Assembly: GCF_023555055.1 (NCBI RefSeq)
Contig: NZ_JAMJPL010000001.1
Coordinates: 1,240,001 to 1,304,000, forward strand
From: Marinobacter sp. ATCH36
GTDB lineage: Bacteria; Pseudomonadota; Gammaproteobacteria; Pseudomonadales; Oleiphilaceae
Direction: 5' to 3'
Length of the DNA: 64,000 bases
The position numbers were made by a program, and so were the translations under genes. Shown piece by piece: positions 27,519 through 35,932 of this stretch. How positions within the stretch are numbered: position 1 is the first letter of the stretch; every line of letters starts with the position of its first letter. Below the pieces are notes generated by a model. That model had not been told where the DNA came from. It searched no databases and worked only from the letters and a program-made list of their open reading frames with translations.

Positions 27519-28709
27519 ATGAAACTGGCCACTCTGCTAATTGCTGCGCTGATGCTTGCCGCCAATGTTGAGGCTGTCGTGCTCGAGGGCGTCGGCCATG
27601 CCACCATTCACAATGGTGACGTGGATAGCGCCAGACAGGAGGCGAAAAAGGCCGCGCTGCGGGATGTATCCCTGCAATACGAAGCCAGGATCAGTAGCCG
27701 CGATACCATGGAAAATGGGGTTGTGACCGAGTCCCACCTGCAGGTGGCGTCGTCGTCAAGAGCCCGGTCGGTGAAAGTGGTCGACGAGTATCGCCGGGAC
27801 AATCTCTTGCGCGTCACCGTGCGGGCCGATATGTCTGAAAGCGGAAGTTGTAGTGCTGGCGAGGCCAGTGGGCTTAGAAAACGTGTCGCAGTGACCGGTT
27901 TTCCGATGGTTTACCCGGATCAGGCGCGTATTGGCCGAATTGATGACGCCGGCGAAATATTGCCGCAATTGCTGCAGGCAGATCTGCGCAGTACCGGCAA
28001 TTTCCAGGTATTTGGTGCCACCACCCAGCGCCTGTTCAGCGATCTGCTGAACGCGCCGACACAGCAGAAATTCAACAACCGTCTGACCAACGTGATTCAG
28101 GTTGCGCGGGAGCTGGGTGTGCAGTTCGTCGTTTCCGGTGTGATCCGCGATGTGAGTGTATCTGACCCGGACGCCTGGGGCAGTTCCATTATCGACCGCA
28201 TGCAAAGGGGTATTGGTGCTGTCAACCAGAACCGGCGGTTTGTGGCGGACCTGATGATTTACGACGGTTTCAGTGGTGCGCCCGTCTACCAGGAACGGTT
28301 TGCCACCGAAGCGCGCTGGGATGCCGGCCCGGGTTCCTCCGACGGGTTCGGTTCTGCAGGATTTCAGGAAACCAGCTATGGCCGGGCTGTTAACGGGCTT
28401 ATGGGGGATATGGTGTCTGCAGTGAGTCATGCCCTGGCGTGCCAGCCATTCATAACCCGGGTAACCCGTGTGGACGGCCGCAAGGTAACGCTGGATTCCG
28501 GAGCCACGGCAGGGCTAAGGCCGGGTGACGAACTGAAACTCTATCGCAGTGCCAGTTTCTTCGACTCGCCAGGCGCTACTCCGGAACTGCAGGACAGCCG
28601 CACAACCATGACGCTGAATAACGTCCATCCTGATTTTAGTAATGGCGAGATACCGGTGTCCGGCGGGCTGATCAATATCCAGCGGGATGACGTGGCCATC
28701 GTCTGGTAG
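27519..28709 (+). CDS. flgT: Flagellar assembly protein FlgT
   Basis: A 396-residue periplasmic protein with an N-terminal signal sequence, then the FlgT N-domain (EGVGHATIHNGDVDSARQEAKKAALRD), the middle domain starting RKRVAVTGFPMVYPDQARIGR, and a C-terminal SH3-like segment (GATAGLRPGDELKLYR). FlgT forms the H-ring around the flagellar basal body in Vibrio and relatives and helps recruit stator parts. It follows flgP by 14 bases. Confidence 0.9.
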   Translation: MKLATLLIAALMLAANVEAVVLEGVGHATIHNGDVDSARQEAKKAALRDVSLQYEARISSRDTMENGVVTESHLQVASSSRARSVKVVDEYRRDNLLRVTVRADMSESGSCSAGEASGLRKRVAVTGFPMVYPDQARIGRIDDAGEILPQLLQADLRSTGNFQVFGATTQRLFSDLLNAPTQQKFNNRLTNVIQVARELGVQFVVSGVIRDVSVSDPDAWGSSIIDRMQRGIGAVNQNRRFVADLMIYDGFSGAPVYQERFATEARWDAGPGSSDGFGSAGFQETSYGRAVNGLMGDMVSAVSHALACQPFITRVTRVDGRKVTLDSGATAGLRPGDELKLYRSASFFDSPGATPELQDSRTTMTLNNVHPDFSNGEIPVSGGLINIQRDDVAIVW

Positions 28710-28727
28710 GCGCGCTGGCTAGGTTTT

Positions 28728-29189
28728 TCAGGCTGCCTCGGTTTCGGCGGCGATATCGCGGATCTTGCCAACCATGGCCCGAAGGCCGTTGCCCCGAGTC
28801 GGGGAGATATGTCGGAACAGGTCCAGTTGCTCGAACAGCTCGTCAATATCCGTTGCCAGCATATCCCTCGGGGTTTTGCCGTTCAGTGCCACCAGGATAA
28901 TGGCAGCAAGGCCGCGAACGATGATGGCGTCTGAATCGATCAGCAGGAACAGCTTGCCGCTATCCTCATCGTAATGATGGATAAGCCACACCTGGCTCTG
29001 ACAGCCATGCACGTAATTCTCTTCAGTGCGTTCGTCATCCGGAAAGGCCGGTAATTGCTTGCCCAGATCAATAATGAACGCGTAACGCTCTTCCCAGTCA
29101 TCCAGGAATTCAAAGCCATCCAGCACGTCTTCCAGGGTGGTGTCTTTTCCCAGCGGGTTGTCGATAAATTCCTGTGCAGAGGCGGTCAT
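28728..29189 (-). CDS. sufE: Sulfur acceptor protein SufE
   Basis: Takes persulfide sulfur from SufS and passes it to the SufBCD scaffold. The acceptor Cys63 is in YVHGCQSQVWL; the downstream RGLAAIILVALNGKTP segment and the C-terminal SPTRGNGLRAMVGKIR are typical. Length is 153 residues. It is the last gene of the suf operon, directly after sufT. Confidence 0.95.
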   Translation of the reverse strand: MTASAQEFIDNPLGKDTTLEDVLDGFEFLDDWEERYAFIIDLGKQLPAFPDDERTEENYVHGCQSQVWLIHHYDEDSGKLFLLIDSDAIIVRGLAAIILVALNGKTPRDMLATDIDELFEQLDLFRHISPTRGNGLRAMVGKIRDIAAETEAA

Positions 29190-29732
29190 TTACAGCATCC
29201 CCAGTTCAAGCTTGGCTTCATCGGTGAGCATGTCGTTGTTCCAGGGCGGGTCGAAGGTCAGCTCAACCGTTACCTTGTCCACATTGGGCACATGCTCAAG
29301 CTTGGTCTTGACGTCCTCAGTGATCACCGGGCCCATGCCGCAGCCGGCGGCGGTCAGAGTCATCAGCACGTAGACATGGTTGCCATCTTCGGTACCGTTC
29401 TCGATCTTGCAGTCGTAGATGAGCCCCAGGTCCACCACATTCACCGGAATCTCCGGGTCGTAGCAATTCTGCATGGCTTCCCAGACCTGGTTTTCGTTCA
29501 CGGTGCCGTCTTCGGGAGTGTCGAAGCTGCTTTCCAGGGGCTTTTTGCCCAGGGCATCGGCATTGTGGCCTTCTATGCGGGCGAGGTTACCATTCACGGC
29601 CACGGTAAAACTGCCGCCCAGTGACTGTGTGATGGTCACGAAGGTGTCCGACGGAATCATGATTTCCGTGCCGGTGGGCACCAGGCGTGCCTCTACTTCG
29701 CGTTTGGTCAGGACCACTTCCCGTTCTTGCAT
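29190..29732 (-). CDS. sufT: Fe-S cluster assembly protein SufT (MIP18/DUF59 domain)
   Basis: A 180-residue protein. The C-terminal half is the DUF59/MIP18 domain: VWEAMQNCYDPEIPVNVVDLG, then MTLTAAGCGMGPVI with the conserved cysteine, then VELTFDPPWNNDML. The N-terminal half (EREVVLTKREVEARLVPTG) is the extension of the bacterial SufT form. SufT assists maturation of Fe-S proteins. It abuts sufE (one base apart). Palindromic element A lies in the gap to sufA. Confidence 0.92.
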   Translation of the reverse strand: MQEREVVLTKREVEARLVPTGTEIMIPSDTFVTITQSLGGSFTVAVNGNLARIEGHNADALGKKPLESSFDTPEDGTVNENQVWEAMQNCYDPEIPVNVVDLGLIYDCKIENGTEDGNHVYVLMTLTAAGCGMGPVITEDVKTKLEHVPNVDKVTVELTFDPPWNNDMLTDEAKLELGML

Positions 29733-29768
29733 GCCTTCTGGGGCCTCGCTATCTGTTCATTTGATCTC

Positions 29769-29874
29769 GGGGAAGAGTGAGCCACCTTTCGGGACACGCT
29801 GTGAATACGTCCCTGTACGCTCGACAAAAACATCCATGTTTTTGACGGTCCCGAAAGGTGGCTCACTCTTCCCC
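29769..29874 (+). repeat. Long palindromic element, copy A (sufT-sufA gap)
   Basis: Perfect 26-base arms at 29769-29794 and 29849-29874 enclose a 54-base core. On the plus strand the core starts CACGCTGTGAATACGTCC, contains a small hairpin (TACG, loop TCCC, TGTA), a GCTCG linker and a second hairpin (CAAAAACA, loop TCCA, TGTTTTTG). The arms differ from those of the other copies apart from partly shared bases beside the core. No T run follows, so it is not an ordinary terminator. Confidence 0.9.
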
Positions 29875-29914
29875 TCTGACTCCCGTGGATTCAGCAGGAG
29901 CAAGCCTGTTTTAT

Positions 29915-30268
29915 TCAGGCAACCGTAAAACTCTCCCCACAACCACATTCAGCAGTCGCATTCGGATTCCGGAACTGGAACAGGGAATTGACCCCCTCCG
30001 TCACAAAATCAATCTCAATACCGTTCACCAGCGGCAGGTGCTCTTCCTTGACGAAAAGATCCACACCGTCAATGTGAAACACCTTGTCATCCGTGCCAGC
30101 TTCTTCCACCCATTGGGTTTCGTACTTGAAGCCGGAACAGCCGCTTTTCTTGATGGCCAGGCGGATACCTTTCGCCTCAGGCCGCTTGTCCAGTTGTTTG
30201 CGTACGTGTTTCACCGCTGTGGGCGTCATGGTGACGGCTACGGTTGGTGTGTAGACTTCGGCTGTCAT
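29915..30268 (-). CDS. sufA: A-type Fe-S carrier protein (SufA/IscA family)
   Basis: A 117-residue HesB-like protein that carries assembled Fe-S clusters to targets. The three conserved cysteines are present: Cys44 in KKSGCSGFKYE, and Cys108 and Cys110 in AECGCGESF. I chose the ATG giving MTAEVYTPTVAVTMTP; a longer frame reaches into the end of sufS. It follows sufS by 13 bases. Confidence 0.92.
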   Translation of the reverse strand: MTAEVYTPTVAVTMTPTAVKHVRKQLDKRPEAKGIRLAIKKSGCSGFKYETQWVEEAGTDDKVFHIDGVDLFVKEEHLPLVNGIEIDFVTEGVNSLFQFRNPNATAECGCGESFTVA

Positions 30269-30281
30269 GTTTCCACCTCCA

Positions 30282-31535
30282 TCAGGCAAACAGGCGCTGG
30301 ATTTTCTGCAGGGCAGTGAATAATTGTTCCACTTCTTCCAGTGTATTGTAAAACGCAAAGGATGCACGGGCTGTACCGGGAACCCCGTAAAAGTCCATCA
30401 GCGGCATGGCGCAGTGGTGGCCGGTGCGGATCGCGATGCCCTGCTGGTCCAGCAGCGTGCCTATATCACTGGGGTGCAGGCCGGCGATTTTAAAGGACAT
30501 GACAGGTACTTTGTAATTGGCAGTACCGATGATCTCCATGCCCGGAACGGTTTCCACCAGCGCGTTGGCACGGGTGAGCAATGCCGCTTCTGCCGCTTCC
30601 ATGCCCGCGCGGTCCAGGCTGCCGAGATAATCGATCGCGGCACCCAGGCCAACGGCTTCAGCAATGGCGGGTGTGCCGGCTTCGAATTTGTAGGGCAGGG
30701 TGTTCCAGGTGGTGCGCTCGAAGGACACCCGCTCGATCATCTCGCCGCCGCCTTGGTACGGAGGCATTTCCTCCAGTAACTCGGCCTTCCCATAAAGCAC
30801 ACCGATACCGGTGGGGCCAAACAGTTTGTGGGCGGAAAACATGTAAAAATCGCAGCCCAGCGCCTGCACATCCGGTTGGAAGTGGGGCACGGCCTGGGCG
30901 CCATCGATCACGGTGATAACGCCGCGAGCTCTGGCCTGTTCGATCAGCGGGGTGACCGGGTTGATGGTGCCCAGCACGTTGGAAACGTGGGTCAGTGCCA
31001 GTATCCGGGTGCGGTCGCCCAGCAGGCTGTTGAACGAGTCCAGGTCCAGCTCTCCTTGCGGTGTGACCTGTATGGGAACCACTTTGGCACCGGTGCGTTC
31101 GGCAAGCATTTGCCAGGGCACGATGTTGGCGTGGTGTTCCATCTGGCTGACCAGGATTTCGTCACCCGGCTTCAGCTTTCCGGCGAGACCGTTGGCCACT
31201 ACGTTAATGGCTTCGGTGGTTCCCCGTGTCCATATTATTTCGCGCGTGCTGTCAGCGTTCAGGAACCCGCGAACGGTCTCCCGTGCTCCTTCAAACGCAC
31301 TGGTGGCCCGGTCACCCAGGGTGTGGGCACCCCGGTGTACGTTGGAGTGCATTTCCCGGTAATAGCGATCCATGGCGTCCAGCACGGCGATTGGCTTCTG
31401 GGCCGAGGCGCCGTTATCCAGATACACGAGGGGCTTGCCGTTGATCTGCTGATCAAGAATCGGGAAGTCCCGGCGGATGGCATCGGCGTCAAACGCCGCT
31501 TTGCCAACCTTTTTTGCCACGGAAAGGTCTGTCAT
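30282..31535 (-). CDS. sufS: Cysteine desulfurase SufS
   Basis: PLP-dependent group II desulfurase that mobilises sulfur from cysteine. The PLP lysine is in FMFSAHKLFGPTGIGVL, and the catalytic Cys375 in RTGHHCAMPLMD lies in the short loop typical of SufS rather than IscS. Length is 417 residues. It starts six bases after sufD. Confidence 0.96.
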   Translation of the reverse strand: MTDLSVAKKVGKAAFDADAIRRDFPILDQQINGKPLVYLDNGASAQKPIAVLDAMDRYYREMHSNVHRGAHTLGDRATSAFEGARETVRGFLNADSTREIIWTRGTTEAINVVANGLAGKLKPGDEILVSQMEHHANIVPWQMLAERTGAKVVPIQVTPQGELDLDSFNSLLGDRTRILALTHVSNVLGTINPVTPLIEQARARGVITVIDGAQAVPHFQPDVQALGCDFYMFSAHKLFGPTGIGVLYGKAELLEEMPPYQGGGEMIERVSFERTTWNTLPYKFEAGTPAIAEAVGLGAAIDYLGSLDRAGMEAAEAALLTRANALVETVPGMEIIGTANYKVPVMSFKIAGLHPSDIGTLLDQQGIAIRTGHHCAMPLMDFYGVPGTARASFAFYNTLEEVEQLFTALQKIQRLFA

Positions 31536-31541
31536 AACCGG

Positions 31542-32828
31542 TCAGGCCTCCTCAAATGTCTGGTCAAAAAACTCGTTCAGACGGAGCTGTGCAGCATCTT
31601 TGACTGCCTGAACCGGAATCTGTTCAACGAGTTCGTTAATGAAGGCCATAGTCAACAGGGTATTGGCCTCACGGCGCCCGATGCCGCGGGACACCAGGTA
31701 AAACAGGGATATCTTGTCCAATTGGCCGATAGTGGCGCCATGGGCACACTTGACGTCGTCCGCGTAGATTTCCAGCTCCGGCTTGGTGTCGATTTCCGCG
31801 CCAGTTGAGAGCAACAGGTTCTTGTTGTTCATGTTGGCGCTCGACTTCTGGGCATCCTGGTGAATATGGATGCGGCCGTTGAACACCGCGTGGGACTCGT
31901 CTGCCGCAATGTTGCGATAGGTTTCTTCGCTGTTGCAGTGGGCGGCCACGTGTTCAATGGAGGTGTGGTTGTCGTAGTGCTGTTTGCCCTGGGTAACGAC
32001 CACGCCATTGAGCTTGCATTCACCGCCTTCGCCTTCCAGGCGCACCATCAGGTCATGGCGGCGCAGAGGTCCACCGAAGCCGACACAATGGCTTTCAAAG
32101 CGGGAATTGGCAGCCTGACGAACACCGGTAGCGCCGATATGCTGGACGTTTTCACCTTCCATTACCAAGCGAACGCTGGTGACATTGGCACCGTCTGCCA
32201 GCATGAATTCGGTGACCGAATCGACCATCACCGGCTCCTCACCGCTGGAGAGGTATTCTTCCACCAGAGTAATCTGGCTGTGACGGGCTGCATCCACATA
32301 GATGCGTGGATAGGCTGATCCGGAAGCTGTGCCGGTTACTTCGTGCACGACGAAAAGTGGCTGGTCGAGCACCGCTTCTTTGTCCAGACGGATGTACAGG
32401 CCATCTTCAAAACGGGCCGAGTTGAGTCGCGCCATCTGCACTGCACGACTATCCAGAGTGTTGTCCAGACGCTCGGCAAGGGCAGCTGCATCGGCGTCGT
32501 CAAGATCACCGAAACGCTGAATAAGGATACCGTCGAGATCGGGGAAGTCCGAGGCCTCGGGAATCATCACGCCGTTACGGAAGACCACCCGGTAACCAGG
32601 CAGTGAAAGGCTCAGGCCATCTTTGCCTGTCGCGGGCAGGGTAGCGGCCAGCCCGTCCGTCAGCTTCAGGTGCCGACTGGAGTATTTCCAGTTCTCGGTT
32701 TTACGGGTGGGCAATGGCATGTCCACCAGTGCCGTACCCCGTTGTTTACGCAGCTCTAGCAATGGCGTCGGCAGTGACTGTCCGCCCGGCTCAAGAAAGG
32801 CGTTTGAAAGCGTTGGTGCTGGTTTCAT
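31542..32828 (-). CDS. sufD: Fe-S scaffold subunit SufD
   Basis: A 428-residue beta-helix protein that pairs with SufB. Characteristic segments are PRIYVDAARHSQITLVEEYL, THTSIEHVAAHCNSEETYRN-like sequence (here DNHTSIEHVAAHCNSEET), and the C-terminal CAHGATIGQLDKISLFYLVSRGI. A strong AAGGAGG ribosome site overlaps the sufC stop. Confidence 0.95.
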   Translation of the reverse strand: MKPAPTLSNAFLEPGGQSLPTPLLELRKQRGTALVDMPLPTRKTENWKYSSRHLKLTDGLAATLPATGKDGLSLSLPGYRVVFRNGVMIPEASDFPDLDGILIQRFGDLDDADAAALAERLDNTLDSRAVQMARLNSARFEDGLYIRLDKEAVLDQPLFVVHEVTGTASGSAYPRIYVDAARHSQITLVEEYLSSGEEPVMVDSVTEFMLADGANVTSVRLVMEGENVQHIGATGVRQAANSRFESHCVGFGGPLRRHDLMVRLEGEGGECKLNGVVVTQGKQHYDNHTSIEHVAAHCNSEETYRNIAADESHAVFNGRIHIHQDAQKSSANMNNKNLLLSTGAEIDTKPELEIYADDVKCAHGATIGQLDKISLFYLVSRGIGRREANTLLTMAFINELVEQIPVQAVKDAAQLRLNEFFDQTFEEA

Positions 32829-32840
32829 TCAACGGCCTCC

Positions 32841-33614
32841 TTAGCTGGCTGCACTGGGTGTGGCTTCTTCGTCTTTCACGCCGAGCCAGCCGTAACCGCG
32901 CTCTTCCAGTTCCAGGGCCAGTTCACGACCGCCGGATTTAACGATCTTGCCACCGGCCAGAACGTGCACGTAGTCAGGCACGATGTGATTCAGCAGACGC
33001 TGGTAATGGGTCACCATCAGAATGGCGCGGTCTTCTGCACGCAGCGCGTTCACGCCTTTGGAGACAACCTGCAGGGCGTCGATATCGAGCCCCGAATCGG
33101 TCTCATCCAGAATCGCCAGCTTGGGCTGAAGCAGCAGGGCCTGAAGGATCTCGTTGCGCTTCTTCTCACCGCCGGAGAAGCCTTCGTTGACACCCCGCTT
33201 CAGGAACGCCGGGTCCAGGTCTACCTGCTTGGAAACCTCCCGGGCCAGCTTCATGAACTCAGCCGCATTCATCTCCGGCTCGCCACGGTGCGTACGCATG
33301 GCGTTAACGGCGGTGCGCAGGAACTGCAGGTTGCTGACACCCGGGATCTCCACCGGATACTGGAACGCCAGGAAAATGCCTTCGCGAGCGCGCTCTTCGG
33401 TTTCCAGATCCAGCAGGTTCTCGCCATTGAGGGTAACCTCGCCTTCGGTCACCTCAAACGTCTCATTGCCTGCAAGCACCTGGGAAAGTGTGCTCTTGCC
33501 AGAGCCATTTGGCCCCATGATGGCATGAACTTCCCCGGCTTTGATTTCCAGGTTGATGCCCTTGAGGATCTCTTCGCCCTCAACGGATGCGTGCAGGTTC
33601 TTGATGCTCAGCAT
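32841..33614 (-). CDS. sufC: Fe-S assembly ATPase SufC
   Basis: A 257-residue ABC-type ATPase that drives the SufBCD scaffold. The Walker A is GPNGSGKST near residue 36, the signature FSGGEKKRNEIL near 145, the Walker B LAILDETDSGLDID near 167, and the H-loop MVTHYQRLL. These are standard SufC features. A 400-base gap holding palindromic elements B and C separates it from sufB. Confidence 0.97.
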   Translation of the reverse strand: MLSIKNLHASVEGEEILKGINLEIKAGEVHAIMGPNGSGKSTLSQVLAGNETFEVTEGEVTLNGENLLDLETEERAREGIFLAFQYPVEIPGVSNLQFLRTAVNAMRTHRGEPEMNAAEFMKLAREVSKQVDLDPAFLKRGVNEGFSGGEKKRNEILQALLLQPKLAILDETDSGLDIDALQVVSKGVNALRAEDRAILMVTHYQRLLNHIVPDYVHVLAGGKIVKSGGRELALELEERGYGWLGVKDEEATPSAAS

Positions 33615-33690
33615 TAGTAGGCTTCTCTCTGTTTTAACCGTCTGAATTCTTGTGCCTTGGACTGACTTCCAACTGAGAGGGAGTCAGCCC

Positions 33691-33784
33691 TCGGACAGGC
33701 CCTTCCGGGATACGCTGTGAATACGTCCATGTACGCTCGGAAAAATCATCCCTGATTTTTACGATCCCGGAAGGGCCTGTCCGA
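33691..33784 (+). repeat. Long palindromic element, copy B (sufB-sufC gap)
   Basis: Perfect 20-base arms at 33691-33710 and 33765-33784, extendable a few bases outward with one mismatch, enclose a 54-base core. The core starts TACGCTGTGAATACGTCC on the plus strand, with hairpin TACG-TCCA-TGTA, a GCTCG linker and hairpin AAAAATCA-TCCC-TGATTTTT. The core equals copy A in length. It lies 89 bases before copy C, which is inverted. Confidence 0.9.
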
Positions 33785-33873
33785 TGGCTTCCGCATACTT
33801 TTGTGTTTGCCGTCCGAGGTGAAACAACTTCATTTCGGCGGACTGATTTCTGCTAGTGCCCGCCCAAAGTCTG

Positions 33874-33985
33874 GGTCAGTGGGCAGGTTGGGCCTTCCGA
33901 AACCCTAAAAAACAAGGATGTTTTTTAGGAGCCTACATGGACGTATTCACGGCGTGTTTCGGAAGGCCCAACCTGCTCACTGACC
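33874..33985 (-). repeat. Long palindromic element, copy C (sufB-sufC gap, inverted)
   Basis: Arms of 29 bases (33874-33902 and 33957-33985) pair with a single G-T mismatch and enclose a 54-base core. The conserved core sequence is on the minus strand (CACGCCGTGAATACGTCC), with hairpin TACG-TCCA-TGTA, a GGCTC linker, and an 11-bp hairpin capped by TCCT. It is in the sense orientation of the suf mRNA and 29 bases from the sufB stop. Confidence 0.9.
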
Positions 33986-34014
33986 TCCACCCTACTCAGC
34001 GGGGCAAGCAGGCC

Positions 34015-35463
34015 TCACCCAACGGACCCCTCAAGACTAACCTCGAGCAACTTGCCGGCTTCGACAGCAAACTCCATCGGCAGCTCTTTGAACACCTCTT
34101 TACAGAAGCCGTTCACAATCATGGAAACGGCCTGCTCCGGGTCGATACCGCGCTGGCGGCAGAGGAACATCTGTTCGTCGCTGACCTTGGAGGTGGTGGC
34201 CTCGTGCTCGACGATGGCCGATTTGTTCTTGCTCTCGATGTACGGGAACGTGTGGGCGCCGCAGCGGTCGCCGATCAGCAGCGAATCGCACTGGGTGTAG
34301 TTACGCGCACCCTCCGCACCGGGGCCGAACTTCACTAGGCCGCGATAGGCGTTGGAGCTCCTACCGGCAGAAATACCCTTGGAGATAATGGTGCTGGAAG
34401 TATTCTTGCCCAGATGAATCATCTTGGTGCCGGTATCGGCCTGCTGATAATTGTTGGTCAGCGCCACCGAGTAGAACTCGCCCACGCTGTTGTCACCGCG
34501 CAGCACGCAGCTCGGGTACTTCCAGGTAACCGCGGAACCGGTCTCAACCTGGGTCCACGAAATCTTGGAGTTCTTGCCAATGGCGGCGCCGCGCTTGGTG
34601 ACGAAGTTGAAAATGCCGCCTTTGCCGTTCTCGTCGCCCGGATACCAGTTCTGAACCGTGGAGTATTTGATCTGCGCATCGTCCAGCGCAACCAGTTCAA
34701 CCACGGCCGCGTGCAGCTGGTTTTCGTCCCGCATGGGCGCGGTGCAACCTTCCAGGTAGCTTACGTAGCTGCTGTCCTCGGCAATGATCAGGGTACGCTC
34801 GAACTGCCCGGTGTTGGCCGCGTTAATGCGGAAGTAGGTGGACAGCTCCATGGGGCAACGCACACCCTTTGGCACATAAACAAAGGTGCCGTCGGAGAAC
34901 ACCGCGGAGTTCAGGCCGGCGAAGAAATTGTCGCCAGCAGGAACCACGGAGCCCAGGTACTTCCTGACCAACTCAGGGTAGTCCTGAATGGCTTCGGAAA
35001 TAGAACAGAAGATCACGCCGGCCTTAGCCAGCGGCTCCTTGAAGGTGGTAGCTACTGACACGGAATCAAAGACGGCGTCAACGGCCACACCTGCCAGCTT
35101 TTCTCGCTCGTGCAGGGGGATGCCCAGCTTCTCGTAGGTTCTGAGCAGCTCCGGATCGACTTCATCCAGGCTCTGGGGCATGTCTTCCGGGCGCTTGGGT
35201 GCGGAGTAGTAAGAAATCGAGTTGTAGTCGATTTTCGGGTAACCCACATGGGCCCAATCGGGCTCGTCCATTTCCAGCCAGCGACGGTAGGCTTTCAGGC
35301 GCCATTCCAGCATCCATTCCGGCTCTTTCTTGATGCCGGAAAGGCGGGCAATCACGTCCTCATTCAGGCCGGGCTCGAACGTGTCGGATTCGATGTCTGT
35401 CACGAAACCGTGTTCGTATTCCCGTTTGATGAGCTCGTTCACCTCTTTATCGGTGGTCGCCAT
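34015..35463 (-). CDS. sufB: Fe-S scaffold subunit SufB
   Basis: A 482-residue scaffold protein, first gene of the suf operon. Diagnostic segments are [46 protein letters not shown], and near the C-terminus [19 protein letters not shown] with the Cys-rich functional region. The ATG at 35463 has CGGAG upstream; a longer frame from 35538 starts without support. The leader between the promoter at 35674-35702 and this ATG is about 200 bases. Confidence 0.96.
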   Translation of the reverse strand: MATTDKEVNELIKREYEHGFVTDIESDTFEPGLNEDVIARLSGIKKEPEWMLEWRLKAYRRWLEMDEPDWAHVGYPKIDYNSISYYSAPKRPEDMPQSLDEVDPELLRTYEKLGIPLHEREKLAGVAVDAVFDSVSVATTFKEPLAKAGVIFCSISEAIQDYPELVRKYLGSVVPAGDNFFAGLNSAVFSDGTFVYVPKGVRCPMELSTYFRINAANTGQFERTLIIAEDSSYVSYLEGCTAPMRDENQLHAAVVELVALDDAQIKYSTVQNWYPGDENGKGGIFNFVTKRGAAIGKNSKISWTQVETGSAVTWKYPSCVLRGDNSVGEFYSVALTNNYQQADTGTKMIHLGKNTSSTIISKGISAGRSSNAYRGLVKFGPGAEGARNYTQCDSLLIGDRCGAHTFPYIESKNKSAIVEHEATTSKVSDEQMFLCRQRGIDPEQAVSMIVNGFCKEVFKELPMEFAVEAGKLLEVSLEGSVG

Positions 35464-35673
35464 GATCGTCGCTCCGTATTCTCTCATCTCGGGCTCTTGA
35501 GCCCCTGGTGTCGCCGGTCGCCTTGCTTGGGTGGCCACCTTGCGGATGTAAATGTGTCAGACGTTGCAGTGGTCGTCCTCGCTATGGATACGCCCTGCAA
35601 TCGGTTTTTGGATGACGGATTGGGTGTCGCCCTGTTGATAACCAAGGGCAATTTCCGTTTCTTCTGGTGAGTG

Positions 35674-35706
35674 AGTATACAATACCAGAGTAAAATAGTC
35701 AGGTAT
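35674..35706 (-). promoter_or_regulatory. suf promoter overlapped by an IscR type 1 site
   Basis: The 25 bases at 35682-35706, read on the minus strand, match 23 of 25 positions of the IscR type 1 consensus (mismatches at positions 17 and 20). The same bases contain a -35 box CTGACT (35702-35697); 17 bases on is the -10 box TATACT (35679-35674), upstream of sufB. A site over the -35 and spacer would block RNA polymerase, so cluster-loaded IscR should repress suf when Fe-S clusters are plentiful. The iscR gene is not in the window. Confidence 0.8.
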
Positions 35707-35811
35707 TAAATGTCACGTGTCGAGATTATACCTTAATCGGGCGTTGGGGCACTAAGAGGGTGCCAATCGGGTTGATAGCCTGGCCTTTGTAAGACTGGAT
35801 GCTTTGGTGTG

Positions 35812-35920
35812 GGCCTCAGGCGGGTCTGGCTCCCAAAACACGCCGTGAACCCATCCATGGGGGCTCGGCATTGCCATCCCTGGCAATGCACGGTTTTGGG
35901 AGCCAGACCCGCCTGAGGCC
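35812..35920 (+). repeat. Long palindromic element, copy D (trhP-sufB gap)
   Basis: Perfect 27-base arms at 35812-35838 and 35894-35920 enclose a 55-base core. The core starts CACGCCGTGAACCCATCC. Its first hairpin is CCCA-TCCA-TGGG, where the other copies have TACG-TCCN-TGTA, so both sides of the stem have changed together. The second is GCATTGCCA-TCCC-TGGCAATGC. It ends 12 bases from the trhP stop. The rest of 35464-35932 holds the suf promoter and leader; I see no gene. Confidence 0.9.
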
Positions 35921-35932
35921 TTCGACTAATTG

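Noticed and set aside
29769..29874. ERIC or REP repeat
   Set aside because: A GTGAATACG stretch faintly recalls ERIC, but length, arms and core do not match ERIC, and the GTAG head of REP is absent.
30828..31808. Open frame of 326 codons on the plus strand
   Set aside because: Antisense to sufS and the end of sufD; both sense genes are clear.
29769..35920. Palindromic elements as ordinary rho-independent terminators
   Set aside because: Arms are far longer than usual, no T run follows, a conserved 54-base core separates the arms, and three copies lie inside the operon.
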